From: Acidimicrobiia bacterium
GTDB taxonomy: Bacteria > Actinomycetota > Acidimicrobiia > IMCC26256 > JAENVU01
Direction: 5' to 3'
DNA: 40,190 nt
Assembly (NCBI GenBank): GCA_025361725.1
Contig: JANYJV010000036.1
Location: forward strand, 1 to 40,190
Shown: positions 8,071-16,388 of the stretch, piece by piece
Numbering within the stretch: the first letter of the stretch is position 1
How the letters are laid out: each line of letters begins with the position of its first letter
Made by a program: the position numbers and the translations under genes
Notes under the pieces: generated by a model
The model's database searches: none
Told to the model about the DNA's origin: nothing
The model's input: only the letters and a program-made list of their open reading frames with translations

Positions 8071-9618
8071 TCAAGAAACGGCCGGGGCCAGTGCGGCATC
8101 CGCACCGGCACGCGCGTGGTAGCTCGACCGAACGAGTGGACCCGATTCAACGTGTGCAAAGCCCAGGCTCCGAGCGAACTCCCCGAGCTCGTCGAACTCG
8201 GCCGGCGTGACCCACCGCGCCACCGGCAGATGGTTCGGCGACGGTCGGAGGTACTGGCCCAACGTGAGCAGATCCACGCCGGCGCAGCGCAGGTCCCGGA
8301 TCGCAGTGCGCACCTCGACAGTCTCCTCACCCATCCCGAGGATGATCCCCGACTTCGTGACGAGTCCCGCGTCCTTCGAACGCGCCAAGAGCGCGAGCGA
8401 TCGCGCGTATCCCGCCGACGGACGAGCCAATCGCTGCAGCCGCGCGACGGTTTCGAGGTTGTGATTCAGTACGTCGGGACGGGCGGCGAAGATGACGTCC
8501 AGCGCGGCCGAGTCGCCCTTGCAGTCAGGAATCAGCACCTCGATCGTGGTGCCCGGATTGCGGTCACGGACTGCCGTGATCGTGGCGGCAAATGCGGCCG
8601 CACCGCCGTCGGGAACGTCGTCGCGCGCCACGCTCGTGATGACTGCGTGACGCAGCCCGAGGGTCGCCACCGCATCGGCCACGCGGCGTGGCTCGTCCGG
8701 GTCGATCGGGAAGGGTTTGCGGGTATCCACAAGACAGAACCCGCAGGCGCGAGTGCACCGATCGCCGAAGATCATGAAGGTCGCCGTGCCTTGGGCCCAA
8801 CACTCATAGATGTTCGGGCACCCGGCCTCCTCGCACACCGTGTGCAGACTCTGTTCGTGGACCAGGCGCTTGAGCTCGCGGTACTCCGGACCGAGGTCAG
8901 CCTTGACCTTCATCCACCCGGGGCGCCGACCCGAAGGCACGCTCTCGGGTTCCGCGACTCGCGAGTTCGCGACGGCCGCCCACTCCACGGTCAGCCGACG
9001 AGTGACGCGCGCCCACGAGCGGGTCACGGCTTCGACGACCGTCGCCATGTCGGGCGCCGCGCCGAGTTCGGCGGCCATTGACGTGACCCCCGCGTCGGTG
9101 ATCCCGCACGGCACGATGTGTTCGAACATCGAGAGATCGCAGTCGACGTTGAGCGCGAAGCCGTGCATCGTGCGACCGCGCGCCACCCGCACGCCGATCG
9201 CGGCGATCTTGGCGTTCCCGATCCAGACCCCGCTCCGGCCACCCACTTGCGCGCCGGCAAGACCGAACTCGGCGAGCGCCCCGATCAGCGCTTCCTCGAT
9301 CCGGCGCACGTGGGCCACGACATCGCGCATCCCCGCGGCTGACACTGCGAGCTCGACGATCGGGTACCCGACGAGTTGCCCGGGACCGTGATACGTCACG
9401 TCGCCGCCGCGATCAGTCGTGATCAGGTCCGCCCCCACCGACTCCGGCGCCACGAGCACGTGCGCGGGGTCCGCCCGTTTGCCGAGGGTGTAGGTGTGCG
9501 GGTGCTCGAGCAACAACAAATAGTCGTCGTCCGTGCGCGCGTGAATCGCCCGCTGCAGCACCAACGCCTCGGCGTAGGACACCCGCCCCAACCACCGCGC
9601 CTGCAACGACCGCGTCAC
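8071..9618 (-). CDS. lipB-lipA: Fused octanoyltransferase-lipoyl synthase (LipB-LipA)
   Basis: One 515-residue reading frame holds both enzymes of lipoate synthesis. Residues ~1-215 are LipB, which moves octanoyl from ACP to the target lysine: RGGDVTYHGPGQLVGYPI, the catalytic K137 (GNAKIAAIG) and C171 (HIVPCGI). Residues ~235-515 are LipA, a radical-SAM enzyme that inserts two sulfurs: auxiliary-cluster cysteines C262, C267, C273 (CEEAGCPNIYEC), radical-SAM CxxxCxxC at 288-295 (CTRACGFC), and the C-terminal RSSYHA serine. No stop or new start with a ribosome site separates them; the joint near residue 232 reads PSGRRPGWMKVKADLG. GTG 9618 overlaps the stop of the E2 gene by 4 nt (GTGA). Separate genes are the rule, so the fusion is notable; its neighbour E2 is the natural substrate. 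Confidence 0.92.
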   Translation of the reverse strand: MTRSLQARWLGRVSYAEALVLQRAIHARTDDDYLLLLEHPHTYTLGKRADPAHVLVAPESVGADLITTDRGGDVTYHGPGQLVGYPIVELAVSAAGMRDVVAHVRRIEEALIGALAEFGLAGAQVGGRSGVWIGNAKIAAIGVRVARGRTMHGFALNVDCDLSMFEHIVPCGITDAGVTSMAAELGAAPDMATVVEAVTRSWARVTRRLTVEWAAVANSRVAEPESVPSGRRPGWMKVKADLGPEYRELKRLVHEQSLHTVCEEAGCPNIYECWAQGTATFMIFGDRCTRACGFCLVDTRKPFPIDPDEPRRVADAVATLGLRHAVITSVARDDVPDGGAAAFAATITAVRDRNPGTTIEVLIPDCKGDSAALDVIFAARPDVLNHNLETVARLQRLARPSAGYARSLALLARSKDAGLVTKSGIILGMGEETVEVRTAIRDLRCAGVDLLTLGQYLRPSPNHLPVARWVTPAEFDELGEFARSLGFAHVESGPLVRSSYHARAGADAALAPAVS

Positions 9619-10982
9619 GCGAGTTCGGCTTCCCAATCTCGGTGCTCGAGGATCTCGGCCAACGAGTGCAGGAACGAGGCGGCGTAGGCACCGTCGAAGG
9701 CGCGGTGGTCCCACGAGAGGGTCAGTACGCCGGTTGAGTGCACCGCAATCGCGTCGTCGCCATCCGGGCCCTCGACCACGACCGGCCGCTTCTTCACGGC
9801 GTCGGTGGCGAGGATCGCAACCTGGGGCTGGTTGATGATCGGGACGGTAAACAACGTTCCGAACGGACCCATGTTGGTGATCGTGAACGTCCCGCCCATG
9901 ATCTCGTCGGGTCCGAGCTGCTTGGAGCGCGCGCGTTGCGCCAGATCGTTGACCTCACGCGCGACCGCGCGCAGTCGCAAGCCGTCCGCGGCGCGCACCA
10001 CCGGCGCGATCAATCCGGCTGCACCGAGGTCGACCGCGATACCCAGGTTCACGTCGTGGTGCACCACGAGCGTGTCGCCGTCGACGCTCGCATTCACCGC
10101 AGGGAACGTGTGCACCGCGTCGCAGTACGCGCGCACGATGAACGGGAGATACGAGAGACCGAATCCCTCTTCGGCGCGAAACGCCGCACCGTGCGCACGA
10201 CGAACGCGCTCAACGGCTTCGAAGTCGACCTCGACGGCGGTGGCAACGTGCGCGCTCGTAGCTTTCGAGCGCACCATGTGCTCGGCCGTACGGCGGCGGA
10301 TGTTGTCGAACGGGATGCGCTCGTCGCCGGTGGTCACGCGGGCCGGTGATGGGACGGCCGCGCCCGAGGCCGCAGGCGCCCCGGCGGCCTGACTCGCGCG
10401 CGGAGCGATCGCCGACGCGGATTCCACGTCGCGGCGCGTGATACGCCCGCCGCCGCCGGTACCGAGGATCGTTGCCGCGTCGAGTCCGCGCTCGCCGATC
10501 ATCTTGCGCACGAGCGGCGACGTCACGATGCCAGACGAGGACAGGGGCGGTGCCGACTGCTTCGCCGCCGGCACCGCAGCCGGAGCAGGCGCAGGCGCGG
10601 ACGAGGTGGGCGCGGGCGCAGCAGGCGGAGCGGGTGCCACCGCTGGGGTTGGGGTCGACGGTGCCGGCGCGGGCGGCGCGGCCGCGGAATCAGCCGCCAG
10701 CGGCTCCGGGGCGGGAGCCGCAGGCGCGGGAGCGGGCGCGGGCGCGTCGCCCGCATCGCCGACCACGGCGAGTCGGACCCCGACCTCCACGGTGTCTCCC
10801 TCGGGGACCACGATCTCGGTGAGGACGCCGGCGACCGGCGACGGAACCTCGGAGTCCACCTTGTCGGTCGAGACTTCGAAGAGTGGCTCGTCAACCGCGA
10901 CGGAGTCACCCACCGCCTTCAACCATTTCGTGATCGTTCCCTCGGTCACGGTCTCGCCCAGTTGGGGCATGGTCACATCCAC
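9615..10982 (-). CDS. sucB: Dihydrolipoamide acyltransferase (E2) of a 2-oxoacid dehydrogenase complex
   Basis: E2 forms the core of a 2-oxoacid dehydrogenase complex and passes the acyl group from E1 to CoA through its lipoyl arm. The 455 residues contain one lipoyl domain with the modified lysine K41 (STDKVDSEV), a long Ala/Pro linker (~80-145), a peripheral-subunit-binding domain (SPLVRKMIGERGLDAATILG), and the catalytic domain ending in SWDHRAFDGAYAASFL. The linker is low-complexity, which also produces long spurious frames on the other strand. GTG 10982 has AAGGGA upstream. The neighbours are lpdA before and lipB-lipA after. The actinobacterial SucB/DlaT type is most likely; a branched-chain-acid E2 is possible, since no E1 gene is in view. 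Confidence 0.88.
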   Translation of the reverse strand: MDVTMPQLGETVTEGTITKWLKAVGDSVAVDEPLFEVSTDKVDSEVPSPVAGVLTEIVVPEGDTVEVGVRLAVVGDAGDAPAPAPAPAAPAPEPLAADSAAAPPAPAPSTPTPAVAPAPPAAPAPTSSAPAPAPAAVPAAKQSAPPLSSSGIVTSPLVRKMIGERGLDAATILGTGGGGRITRRDVESASAIAPRASQAAGAPAASGAAVPSPARVTTGDERIPFDNIRRRTAEHMVRSKATSAHVATAVEVDFEAVERVRRAHGAAFRAEEGFGLSYLPFIVRAYCDAVHTFPAVNASVDGDTLVVHHDVNLGIAVDLGAAGLIAPVVRAADGLRLRAVAREVNDLAQRARSKQLGPDEIMGGTFTITNMGPFGTLFTVPIINQPQVAILATDAVKKRPVVVEGPDGDDAIAVHSTGVLTLSWDHRAFDGAYAASFLHSLAEILEHRDWEAELA

Positions 10983-10996
10983 GCGCAGTCCCTTCG

Positions 10997-12385
10997 CTAT
11001 CCGTGCAACGAACGGCCGGTGAGGGCCAGAGCCGACTCGCCGAACAATTCACTCAACGTCGGGTGCGCGTGAATCAACGCACCCAGATCCGATGCCGTGG
11101 CCTCCCAGTTGACCGCGAGGTACCCCTCGGCGATCAGTTCCGTCGCCCACGGTCCGGCGATGTGCACACCGAGGATTACTCCGGTCCCCTTCTCGGCGAC
11201 GATCTTGACGATGCCGTCGGTCTCGCCGATGAGAATGGCGCGGCTGTTCCCGAGGAACCGATGGACCGAGGTCTCGACGTCGTAGCCGCGATCGATCGCC
11301 GCCTGTTCGGTGAGGCCGGTGAACGCAACCTCGGGATGGCAGTAGATCCCCCACGGGACGCGGTCGTAATCGATCGGCACCACATCCTCGCCGAGGATGG
11401 TCTTGATCGCGACGATCGCTTCGGCGAAGCCGACGTGAGCCAGCGCCGGCGTGGCAACGACATCGCCGACGGCGTACACGCCCGCCACCGCGGTGCGCAG
11501 ATGATCGTCGACCTCGATGAACCCGCGCGAGTCCACGCCGACCCCGGAACCTTCGAGGCCGAGGTTCTCCGAGCGGGGCCGACGGCCGACGCTCACGATG
11601 ATCGCTTCGACCTCGAGGTCACCGGTCTCGTCACCGCGGTGCGCGTGGAGCGTCAGCGCATCGCCCGCGTCGTACCCGGTGACGGTGATACCGGTCTCCA
11701 CCGTGATGCGACGCTTCTTGAACGAACGCGCCACGACGTCAGCGACCTGCTTGTCGACGCCGGGGAGGATGCTCGGCAACGCTTCGAGCACCGTGACCTC
11801 ACTGCCGACGTCGGCGAGATACGACGCGAACTCGCACCCGATCGCACCCCCGCCGATGATCGCGACTCGGCCCGGCACGCGGTCCATGGTGAGTACGTGA
11901 TCACTCGACAGGATTCGTTCGCCGTCGAAATCGAACCCCGGAATCGATCGCGTTGCTGAACCGGTCGCGAGGATGAGCGCGTCCCCAGTGAGCTCGGTCC
12001 CGTCGGAGACCATCACGTAGTGCGCGGCGGCATCCACCACCGTCCCGGTACCGGGCACGACCGTGACCTTGCGGCCCTTGAGCAGAGACTCGAGGCCCTT
12101 GGTCAACCGGTCGACCACCGTCTGCTTCCGAGCGAGACTCGTGGCGAGATCGAGCGTCGGCTCACCGACGTCCACGCCGAACTCCTTGGCCTCCCGCACC
12201 GTGCGGAGGACCTCGGCGGTCTGGAGGAGTTCCTTGGCCGGGATGCATCCCTTGTGAAGGCAGGTGCCGCCGACCCTCGACTCCTCGACCATTGCGATGT
12301 TCAGGCCGGCCGCCGCGCCGTACAGCGCGGCCGCGTATCCGCCCGGGCCGCCGCCGAGGACCACCACGTCGAAATGCTCAGCCAT
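10997..12385 (-). CDS. lpdA: Dihydrolipoyl dehydrogenase (E3)
   Basis: E3 reoxidises the dihydrolipoyl arm of E2 with FAD and NAD. The 462 residues show the FAD motif VVLGGGPGGYAAA, the redox disulfide GGTCLHKGCIPAKEL, the NAD-binding VAIIGGGAIGCEFASYL, a second FAD motif (VYAVGDVVATPALAHVGF) and the C-terminal catalytic HAHPTLSE. ATG 12385 is preceded by GGGAGGGACTG, a good ribosome site; the frame is open further upstream but shows no homology there. It is the first gene of the minus-strand run and is followed 14 nt later by the E2 gene, so E3, E2 and LipB-LipA are probably co-expressed. Confidence 0.95.
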   Translation of the reverse strand: MAEHFDVVVLGGGPGGYAAALYGAAAGLNIAMVEESRVGGTCLHKGCIPAKELLQTAEVLRTVREAKEFGVDVGEPTLDLATSLARKQTVVDRLTKGLESLLKGRKVTVVPGTGTVVDAAAHYVMVSDGTELTGDALILATGSATRSIPGFDFDGERILSSDHVLTMDRVPGRVAIIGGGAIGCEFASYLADVGSEVTVLEALPSILPGVDKQVADVVARSFKKRRITVETGITVTGYDAGDALTLHAHRGDETGDLEVEAIIVSVGRRPRSENLGLEGSGVGVDSRGFIEVDDHLRTAVAGVYAVGDVVATPALAHVGFAEAIVAIKTILGEDVVPIDYDRVPWGIYCHPEVAFTGLTEQAAIDRGYDVETSVHRFLGNSRAILIGETDGIVKIVAEKGTGVILGVHIAGPWATELIAEGYLAVNWEATASDLGALIHAHPTLSELFGESALALTGRSLHG

Positions 12386-12467
12386 CAGTCCCTCCCGAAT
12401 CTTCGGGTCGCGTCGGTACGCCAGTCTCGCGGATTCCTGCATTCTCCCGGATCACGCCGACGATCGG

Positions 12468-12557
12468 TCATTGGAGCAGAAAGATCTGGACGATCCCGGC
12501 GACAACGATGATCAGACCGGTCACAAACGCCAGGATCAGCAACGTCCGCGTCTTCAC
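12468..12557 (-). CDS. Possible 29-residue single-span membrane protein
   Basis: A GTG at 12557 with a G-rich ribosome-like stretch just upstream (GATGGGGGT) opens a 29-residue frame. It begins MKTRT and continues as one hydrophobic helix (TLLILAFVTGLIIVVAGIVQ) before IFLLQ and a stop. This looks like a real small membrane protein, or the surviving signal-anchor of a longer one. It lies upstream of lpdA on the same strand, with 82 nt between. No family can be named at this length. The rest of the gap (12386-12467 and 12558-12641) shows nothing I can support. Confidence 0.4.
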   Translation of the reverse strand: MKTRTLLILAFVTGLIIVVAGIVQIFLLQ

Positions 12558-12641
12558 ACCCCCATCATCGCGGACGCCCGGCGCGAGGTCCCGACCGAGT
12601 GGCGCACGCACGCAGACGCGCTCGCCCCGGAACGCCCCAGG

Positions 12642-12647
12642 TACACT
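12642..12647 (+). promoter_or_regulatory. Candidate -10 box of the glycan operon
   Basis: The sequence GGTACACT (hexamer TACACT) fits the TANNNT -10 consensus and lies about 75 nt before the flippase start. It shares the GG before TA with several other candidate promoters in this window. No convincing -35 box is seen. A transcript from here would have a leader of about 67 nt. Confidence 0.4.
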
Positions 12648-12720
12648 CCTGCGCTCCGGGCGGCCAGTCGCGTCGCCCGTCTCGATTCCAGCTCCGACCG
12701 ATGCGAGGATCAGGTCACGC

Positions 12721-14058
12721 GTGAAACAACGGGCCGAAAACCTCATCGGCAAGACCCGGGACGCGGTCCCCGAGGGCACGTTCGCCGTCGGCGGCGGCCT
12801 GATGATCACGGCGATCACCACCTACGTCTTCCTGATCATCGTGCGTCAAGCCCTGCCGAACGACCACGTGTATTCCGCATTCAACGCCTTCTGGGGCTTC
12901 ATCTTCGTCGCCGGTCCCGGTCTCTTCCTCCCCCTTGAACAGGAGGTCGGCCGGGCGCTGGCTCACCGCACCGCGCAGGGTGTCGGCGGTGGACCACTCG
13001 TTCACCGGGCAGCCCGCCTGGGTGCGATGCTCACGGCGATCATGGCGATCGCGGCCGTGGCCACCGCACCGCTCTACGTGAAGAGTTTCTTCCAAGGTGA
13101 TTGGCTGCTCATCGCCAGCCTCGCGATCGGCTTGTTTGGGTTTGCATTCATGCATCTCACCCGAGGAACGCTCTCCGGCAATGGTCGGTTCAGGCCCTAC
13201 GGGATGATCCTCGCGATCGACGGCGCCGCAAAGCTCGTTGCGTCCATCGTGCTCTGGCAACTCGGGGTGCACACCGCCGGCCCCTACGGGATGTGCATCG
13301 CCCTGTCGCCGTTCCTTGCCACCGGCATCGCGCTCCGGGGCCAGACGGGATTGCTGCGAGAAGGACCGCCCGCCCCGTATTCGGAACTCTCGACGTCGCT
13401 CGGCTGGCTCCTGGCCGGGTCGTTGCTCATGCAGGTCCTCGGGTACTCGGTGCTCCTCGGCGTCGGCGTCCTCCGCCACCACCGCGACGCTCGAGTCGCG
13501 GCAGGACTCAGCAGCGCGTTCTTCGTCGGCCGCATCCCACCACTGCTGTTCCAAGCGGTGCAGGGCACGCTGTTGCCCAAGCTCGCCGGGTTGGCGAGCA
13601 CGGGCCGCCACGACGACTTCAAACGCGGCCTCCGCCAGTTGATGGTCATCGTCGTGGGGATCGCAGCGCTCGGGACCGCCGGTGCGTTCGCCGTCGGCGT
13701 CCCCGTCGGCAAGCTGCTCTTCGGTGAGAACAAGTTCAACGTGACCGCCGTGAACCTCGGATTGCTGGTGGCCGGCAACGGCGTTTTCATCATCGCCCTG
13801 ACCATCGCGCAGGCGTTGATCGCGCTTCACGGTCACAAAGAGGCGGCCGTGGCGTGGGGCGTCGGTGTCGTGGCGTTCCTGATCGGCGCGAGCGCCATCA
13901 GCGACCTGGCACTCCGCGTGGAGATCGGGTTCCTCGCCGGCTCCGTCGTCACGACGCTCGTGATGGCCTGGGCGCTACTCCGAAGAATGCGCCACGGAGT
14001 CACCGAGGGCATCGGATCTCTGATCGCCCAGATCGAACACGAGCCACTCGACCTCTGA
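12721..14058 (+). CDS. Polysaccharide/oligosaccharide flippase (Wzx-like, MOP superfamily)
   Basis: The 445-residue integral membrane protein has about twelve to fourteen hydrophobic segments over its whole length, as in lipopolysaccharide/exopolysaccharide exporters that flip lipid-linked glycans across the inner membrane. Notable conserved stretches are GPGLFLPLEQEVGRALAHR, HLTRGTLSGNGRFRPYG and the FFVGRIPPLLFQAVQGTLLP segment. GTG 12721 was chosen as the start where homology begins (EGTFAVGGGLMI soon after); the ribosome site is weak (GAGGAT further upstream). It heads a plus-strand glycan operon with three glycosyltransferases and an SDR enzyme. A decayed relative lies at 494-859. The exact glycan is unknown. 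Confidence 0.8.
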   Translation: MKQRAENLIGKTRDAVPEGTFAVGGGLMITAITTYVFLIIVRQALPNDHVYSAFNAFWGFIFVAGPGLFLPLEQEVGRALAHRTAQGVGGGPLVHRAARLGAMLTAIMAIAAVATAPLYVKSFFQGDWLLIASLAIGLFGFAFMHLTRGTLSGNGRFRPYGMILAIDGAAKLVASIVLWQLGVHTAGPYGMCIALSPFLATGIALRGQTGLLREGPPAPYSELSTSLGWLLAGSLLMQVLGYSVLLGVGVLRHHRDARVAAGLSSAFFVGRIPPLLFQAVQGTLLPKLAGLASTGRHDDFKRGLRQLMVIVVGIAALGTAGAFAVGVPVGKLLFGENKFNVTAVNLGLLVAGNGVFIIALTIAQALIALHGHKEAAVAWGVGVVAFLIGASAISDLALRVEIGFLAGSVVTTLVMAWALLRRMRHGVTEGIGSLIAQIEHEPLDL

Positions 14059-14185
14059 TCGCCTGAGTCGACGCCGTCTCCTCTGGATTCAGAACAGTTG
14101 CATCGACCGCGGTGGGCACATTTCTGGAGGTGTTCTTCGCCACCGATCAGCCGGCTGCGGAGGTGTCGGCCGGTAGCATCACCGG
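14059..14185 (+). other. Gap before the first glycosyltransferase
   Basis: No gene is evident. Two purine-rich GGAGGTG stretches (near 14126 and 14158) look like ribosome sites but are followed by no long frame in the right phase. The stretch ends in GGTAGCAT, a -10-like box, directly before the odd start of the next gene. Confidence 0.5.
14174..14179 (+). promoter_or_regulatory. Candidate -10 box (TAGCAT) at the glycosyltransferase start
   Basis: CCGGTAGCAT fits GGTANNNT. The box ends 6 nt before the ATC codon at 14186, the same distance at which other genes in the window have leaderless GTG or ATG starts. Its TAG is also the in-frame stop that bounds the glycosyltransferase reading frame upstream. 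Confidence 0.4.
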
Positions 14186-15298
14186 ATCGACGGCCTCCGA
14201 ATCGCGCTCGACGGCACACCGCTGCTCGGCCACCGCACTGGCGTCGGCGAAGTCACCGCAGGCGTTCTCGACGGTCTGAACCGTCGAGACGATGTCGCCG
14301 TCCACGCGTATGCACTCACGTGGCGGGGGCGTGACCAACTCCGTGGCGCCGTGCCCGCCGGGGTTCGAACCGCGACCCGGCCGCTCCCGGCCCGCGTCGT
14401 TCGAGAACTCTGGGACCGCGGCGCATCACGCCCACGGATCGAGAACTGGACCGGACCCGTCGATGTCGTGCACGCCACCAACTTTGTTGCACCACCGGCC
14501 CGCGCGCCGGTCGTCGTGACGGTACACGACGTCACGTTCATCCGGTTTCCCGAACTCTGCACCCCCGACACGCTCCGATATCCGCGTCTGCTCGAACGGG
14601 CCATCCAGCGGGGTGCAGTCGTGCACACGCCAAGCGAGTTCGTCGCCGACGAGATCCGCGAGTTCTTCAGCATTCCGCCCGACCGGGTCGTTCCGATCCA
14701 CCCGGGCATCCCGGATGTCATCACTGGCGATCGAGTGGCCGGGGCGCGCGCCGCCGGCGGTGACCGCTACGTCCTCGCGCTCGGCACCATCGAACCTCGA
14801 AAGAATCTCCCTACGCTCATCGAAGCGTTCGATCGTGTCGCGCGTCACGACGAGGACCTGCGCCTCGTCCTGGCCGGACCTCCGGGTTGGGACACCGAGC
14901 GGGTGGCCGCCGCCATCGGGCGCGCTCGCGCGGCCGACCGCATCGTGGCGCTCGGATTCGTTGCCGATCAACGCCGCGGCGATCTCCTCGCGGGCGCCGC
15001 CGTGTTCGCCTATCCCTCGCTCTACGAAGGATTCGGCTTCCCGCCGCTCGAAGCCATGCGCGCCGGCGTTCCCGTCGTCGCGAGTACCGCCGGTTCGCTC
15101 CCCGAAATACTTGGCGACGCCGCTCACCTCATCGCACCAACCGACGTCGAGGCGTTGGCCGCCGCCATCAAGGACTACGCCAACCCCGACCACCCGGCGC
15201 GCGCCGACGCGATCGCTCGCGGCCTCGAACGAGTCGGTCGGTACCGGTGGGAACACACCGCCGCATGCTTGGTCGACCTCTACCGGAGCCTGATGTGA
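14186..15298 (+). CDS. GT4-family glycosyltransferase with no ordinary start codon
   Basis: A GT-B glycosyltransferase (family 4, mannosyl/rhamnosyl-type) that adds a sugar from a nucleotide donor to a growing glycan. Clear family blocks are the N-terminal RIALDGTPLLGHRTGVGEV, the acceptor-side VVVTVHDVTF, the donor-side LALGTIEPRKNLPTLIEAF, and YPSLYEGFGFPPLEAMRAG with the EX7E pair. The frame from the stop at 14174-14176 onward contains no ATG, GTG or TTG before GTG 14351, which lies well inside the conserved N-terminus. The only candidates are ATC 14186 and CTG 14222. I give 14186 as the likely beginning of the coding frame (370 residues). It is either a rare ATC start, a mutated start or a sequencing error. 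It is followed by a second transferase with a GTGA overlap. Confidence 0.75.
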   Translation: MDGLRIALDGTPLLGHRTGVGEVTAGVLDGLNRRDDVAVHAYALTWRGRDQLRGAVPAGVRTATRPLPARVVRELWDRGASRPRIENWTGPVDVVHATNFVAPPARAPVVVTVHDVTFIRFPELCTPDTLRYPRLLERAIQRGAVVHTPSEFVADEIREFFSIPPDRVVPIHPGIPDVITGDRVAGARAAGGDRYVLALGTIEPRKNLPTLIEAFDRVARHDEDLRLVLAGPPGWDTERVAAAIGRARAADRIVALGFVADQRRGDLLAGAAVFAYPSLYEGFGFPPLEAMRAGVPVVASTAGSLPEILGDAAHLIAPTDVEALAAAIKDYANPDHPARADAIARGLERVGRYRWEHTAACLVDLYRSLM

Positions 15299-16377
15299 AG
15301 ACCGGTCTCCACATCGGCCAGCTCCTCCAGCCCGTTCCCGGCGGCATCGGCCGGTACGTCGTGCATCTGGCCCAGAATCTCGCGGCGGCCGATGTCGAGG
15401 TCGTGTGCTTCGGCGCCGGGACACCAAACGCGCGCGTGCAGGCCCTCGTCGGCGAGAGCATCGACCTCGGTTGGCCCCGCGGGCCGCTCAGATACGAACT
15501 GTGGCACCGCACCCGGCGGCCCCGGCTCCGTCTGCCCGTCGACGTCGTCCACGCGCCGAGCCTCGCAGTACCTCCGGCCGGCTCGACCCCTCTCGCGGTC
15601 ACCGTGCACGATGTCGCGTTCCTCAGGGAGCCGGACGCCTTCACCAAGCGCGGCCTCGCCTTTCACCGAAGGGGCCTCGAACTCGCGCACCGCGAGTCCG
15701 ACGTCATCATCACCGCCTCCCGATTCGCGCGCGACGAACTGGTGAACATCGGCTTCGACCGCGCACGCATCTACCTGGCACCCCACGGCGTCGGCCTCCG
15801 ACCACCGGAAGCGGACTCCGTCATCGACGAACGAGTCGGACGCACCGGCATTCGCGCGCCCTTCGTCCTCGCGGTCGGGACCGTCGAACCGCGCAAAGGA
15901 CTCGACACGTTGGCAAAGGCACTCGCAGTCGCTCGGCGCGAGGTTCCCGAGCTATCGGCGGCCATCGTCGGTCCGGACGGGTGGCTGACCGTGTCCGGCC
16001 TCGAAGGCCCCGGCATCCATCGGCTCGGAACCGTCGACGAACGCACGCTCGACGCCCTGTACCGACGGGCGCTGGTGTGTGCTGTCCCATCCCGCTACGA
16101 AGGGTTCGGCCTCCCCGCCCTCGAAGCCATGGCACGCGGGTGTCCGGTCGCGGCCAGCAACGCGACGAGCTTGCCCGAGGTGGTGGGCGCGGCGGGGCTG
16201 CTCATCCCGGTCGGTGCCGTCGACGCCTGGGCGTCGGCGCTCGTCGGACTGGCGTCGGACCCCGAACGGTGCGCCGACCTCGGTCGGCGGGGACGCGAGC
16301 GTGCCGCCGGATTCACCTGGCGAGGATCGGCGCACGCGCACGCTGCGGCCTACGCCGCCGCGCTCGACGGCCCGTAG
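15295..16377 (+). CDS. GT4-family glycosyltransferase
   Basis: A 360-residue GT-B transferase, paralogous to its neighbours on both sides. It opens with the glycine loop GLHIGQLLQPVPGGIGRYVV and contains VTVHDVAF, VLAVGTVEPRKGLDTLAKAL and PSRYEGFGLPALEAMARGCP with the donor-binding EX7E glutamates. GTG 15295 overlaps the stop of the upstream gene (GTGA), with CGGAGCC as ribosome site, so translation is coupled. Sugar donor and acceptor are not readable; the Rmd-like enzyme in the operon suggests that GDP-6-deoxyhexose is one of the donors used here. Confidence 0.88.
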   Translation: MKTGLHIGQLLQPVPGGIGRYVVHLAQNLAAADVEVVCFGAGTPNARVQALVGESIDLGWPRGPLRYELWHRTRRPRLRLPVDVVHAPSLAVPPAGSTPLAVTVHDVAFLREPDAFTKRGLAFHRRGLELAHRESDVIITASRFARDELVNIGFDRARIYLAPHGVGLRPPEADSVIDERVGRTGIRAPFVLAVGTVEPRKGLDTLAKALAVARREVPELSAAIVGPDGWLTVSGLEGPGIHRLGTVDERTLDALYRRALVCAVPSRYEGFGLPALEAMARGCPVAASNATSLPEVVGAAGLLIPVGAVDAWASALVGLASDPERCADLGRRGRERAAGFTWRGSAHAHAAAYAAALDGP

Positions 16378-16388
16378 ACTCGGACGTC

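Noticed and set aside
7093..9081. A 662-codon plus-strand frame over the peptidase and lipB-lipA
   Set aside because: It is antisense to two genes with full catalytic motifs and has no recognisable domain.
10472..11022. Gly/Ala-rich plus-strand frames over the E2 linker
   Set aside because: They arise from the low-complexity Ala/Pro linker of E2 read on the other strand.
12715..13836. A 373-codon minus-strand frame opposite the flippase
   Set aside because: Composition is Glu/Arg/Asp-rich antisense of a membrane protein; no homology.
16375..16380. TAGACT as a separate promoter feature for the third GT4 gene
   Set aside because: The hexamer overlaps the stop codon of the preceding gene inside a tight operon, so it may be chance; kept only as a remark.
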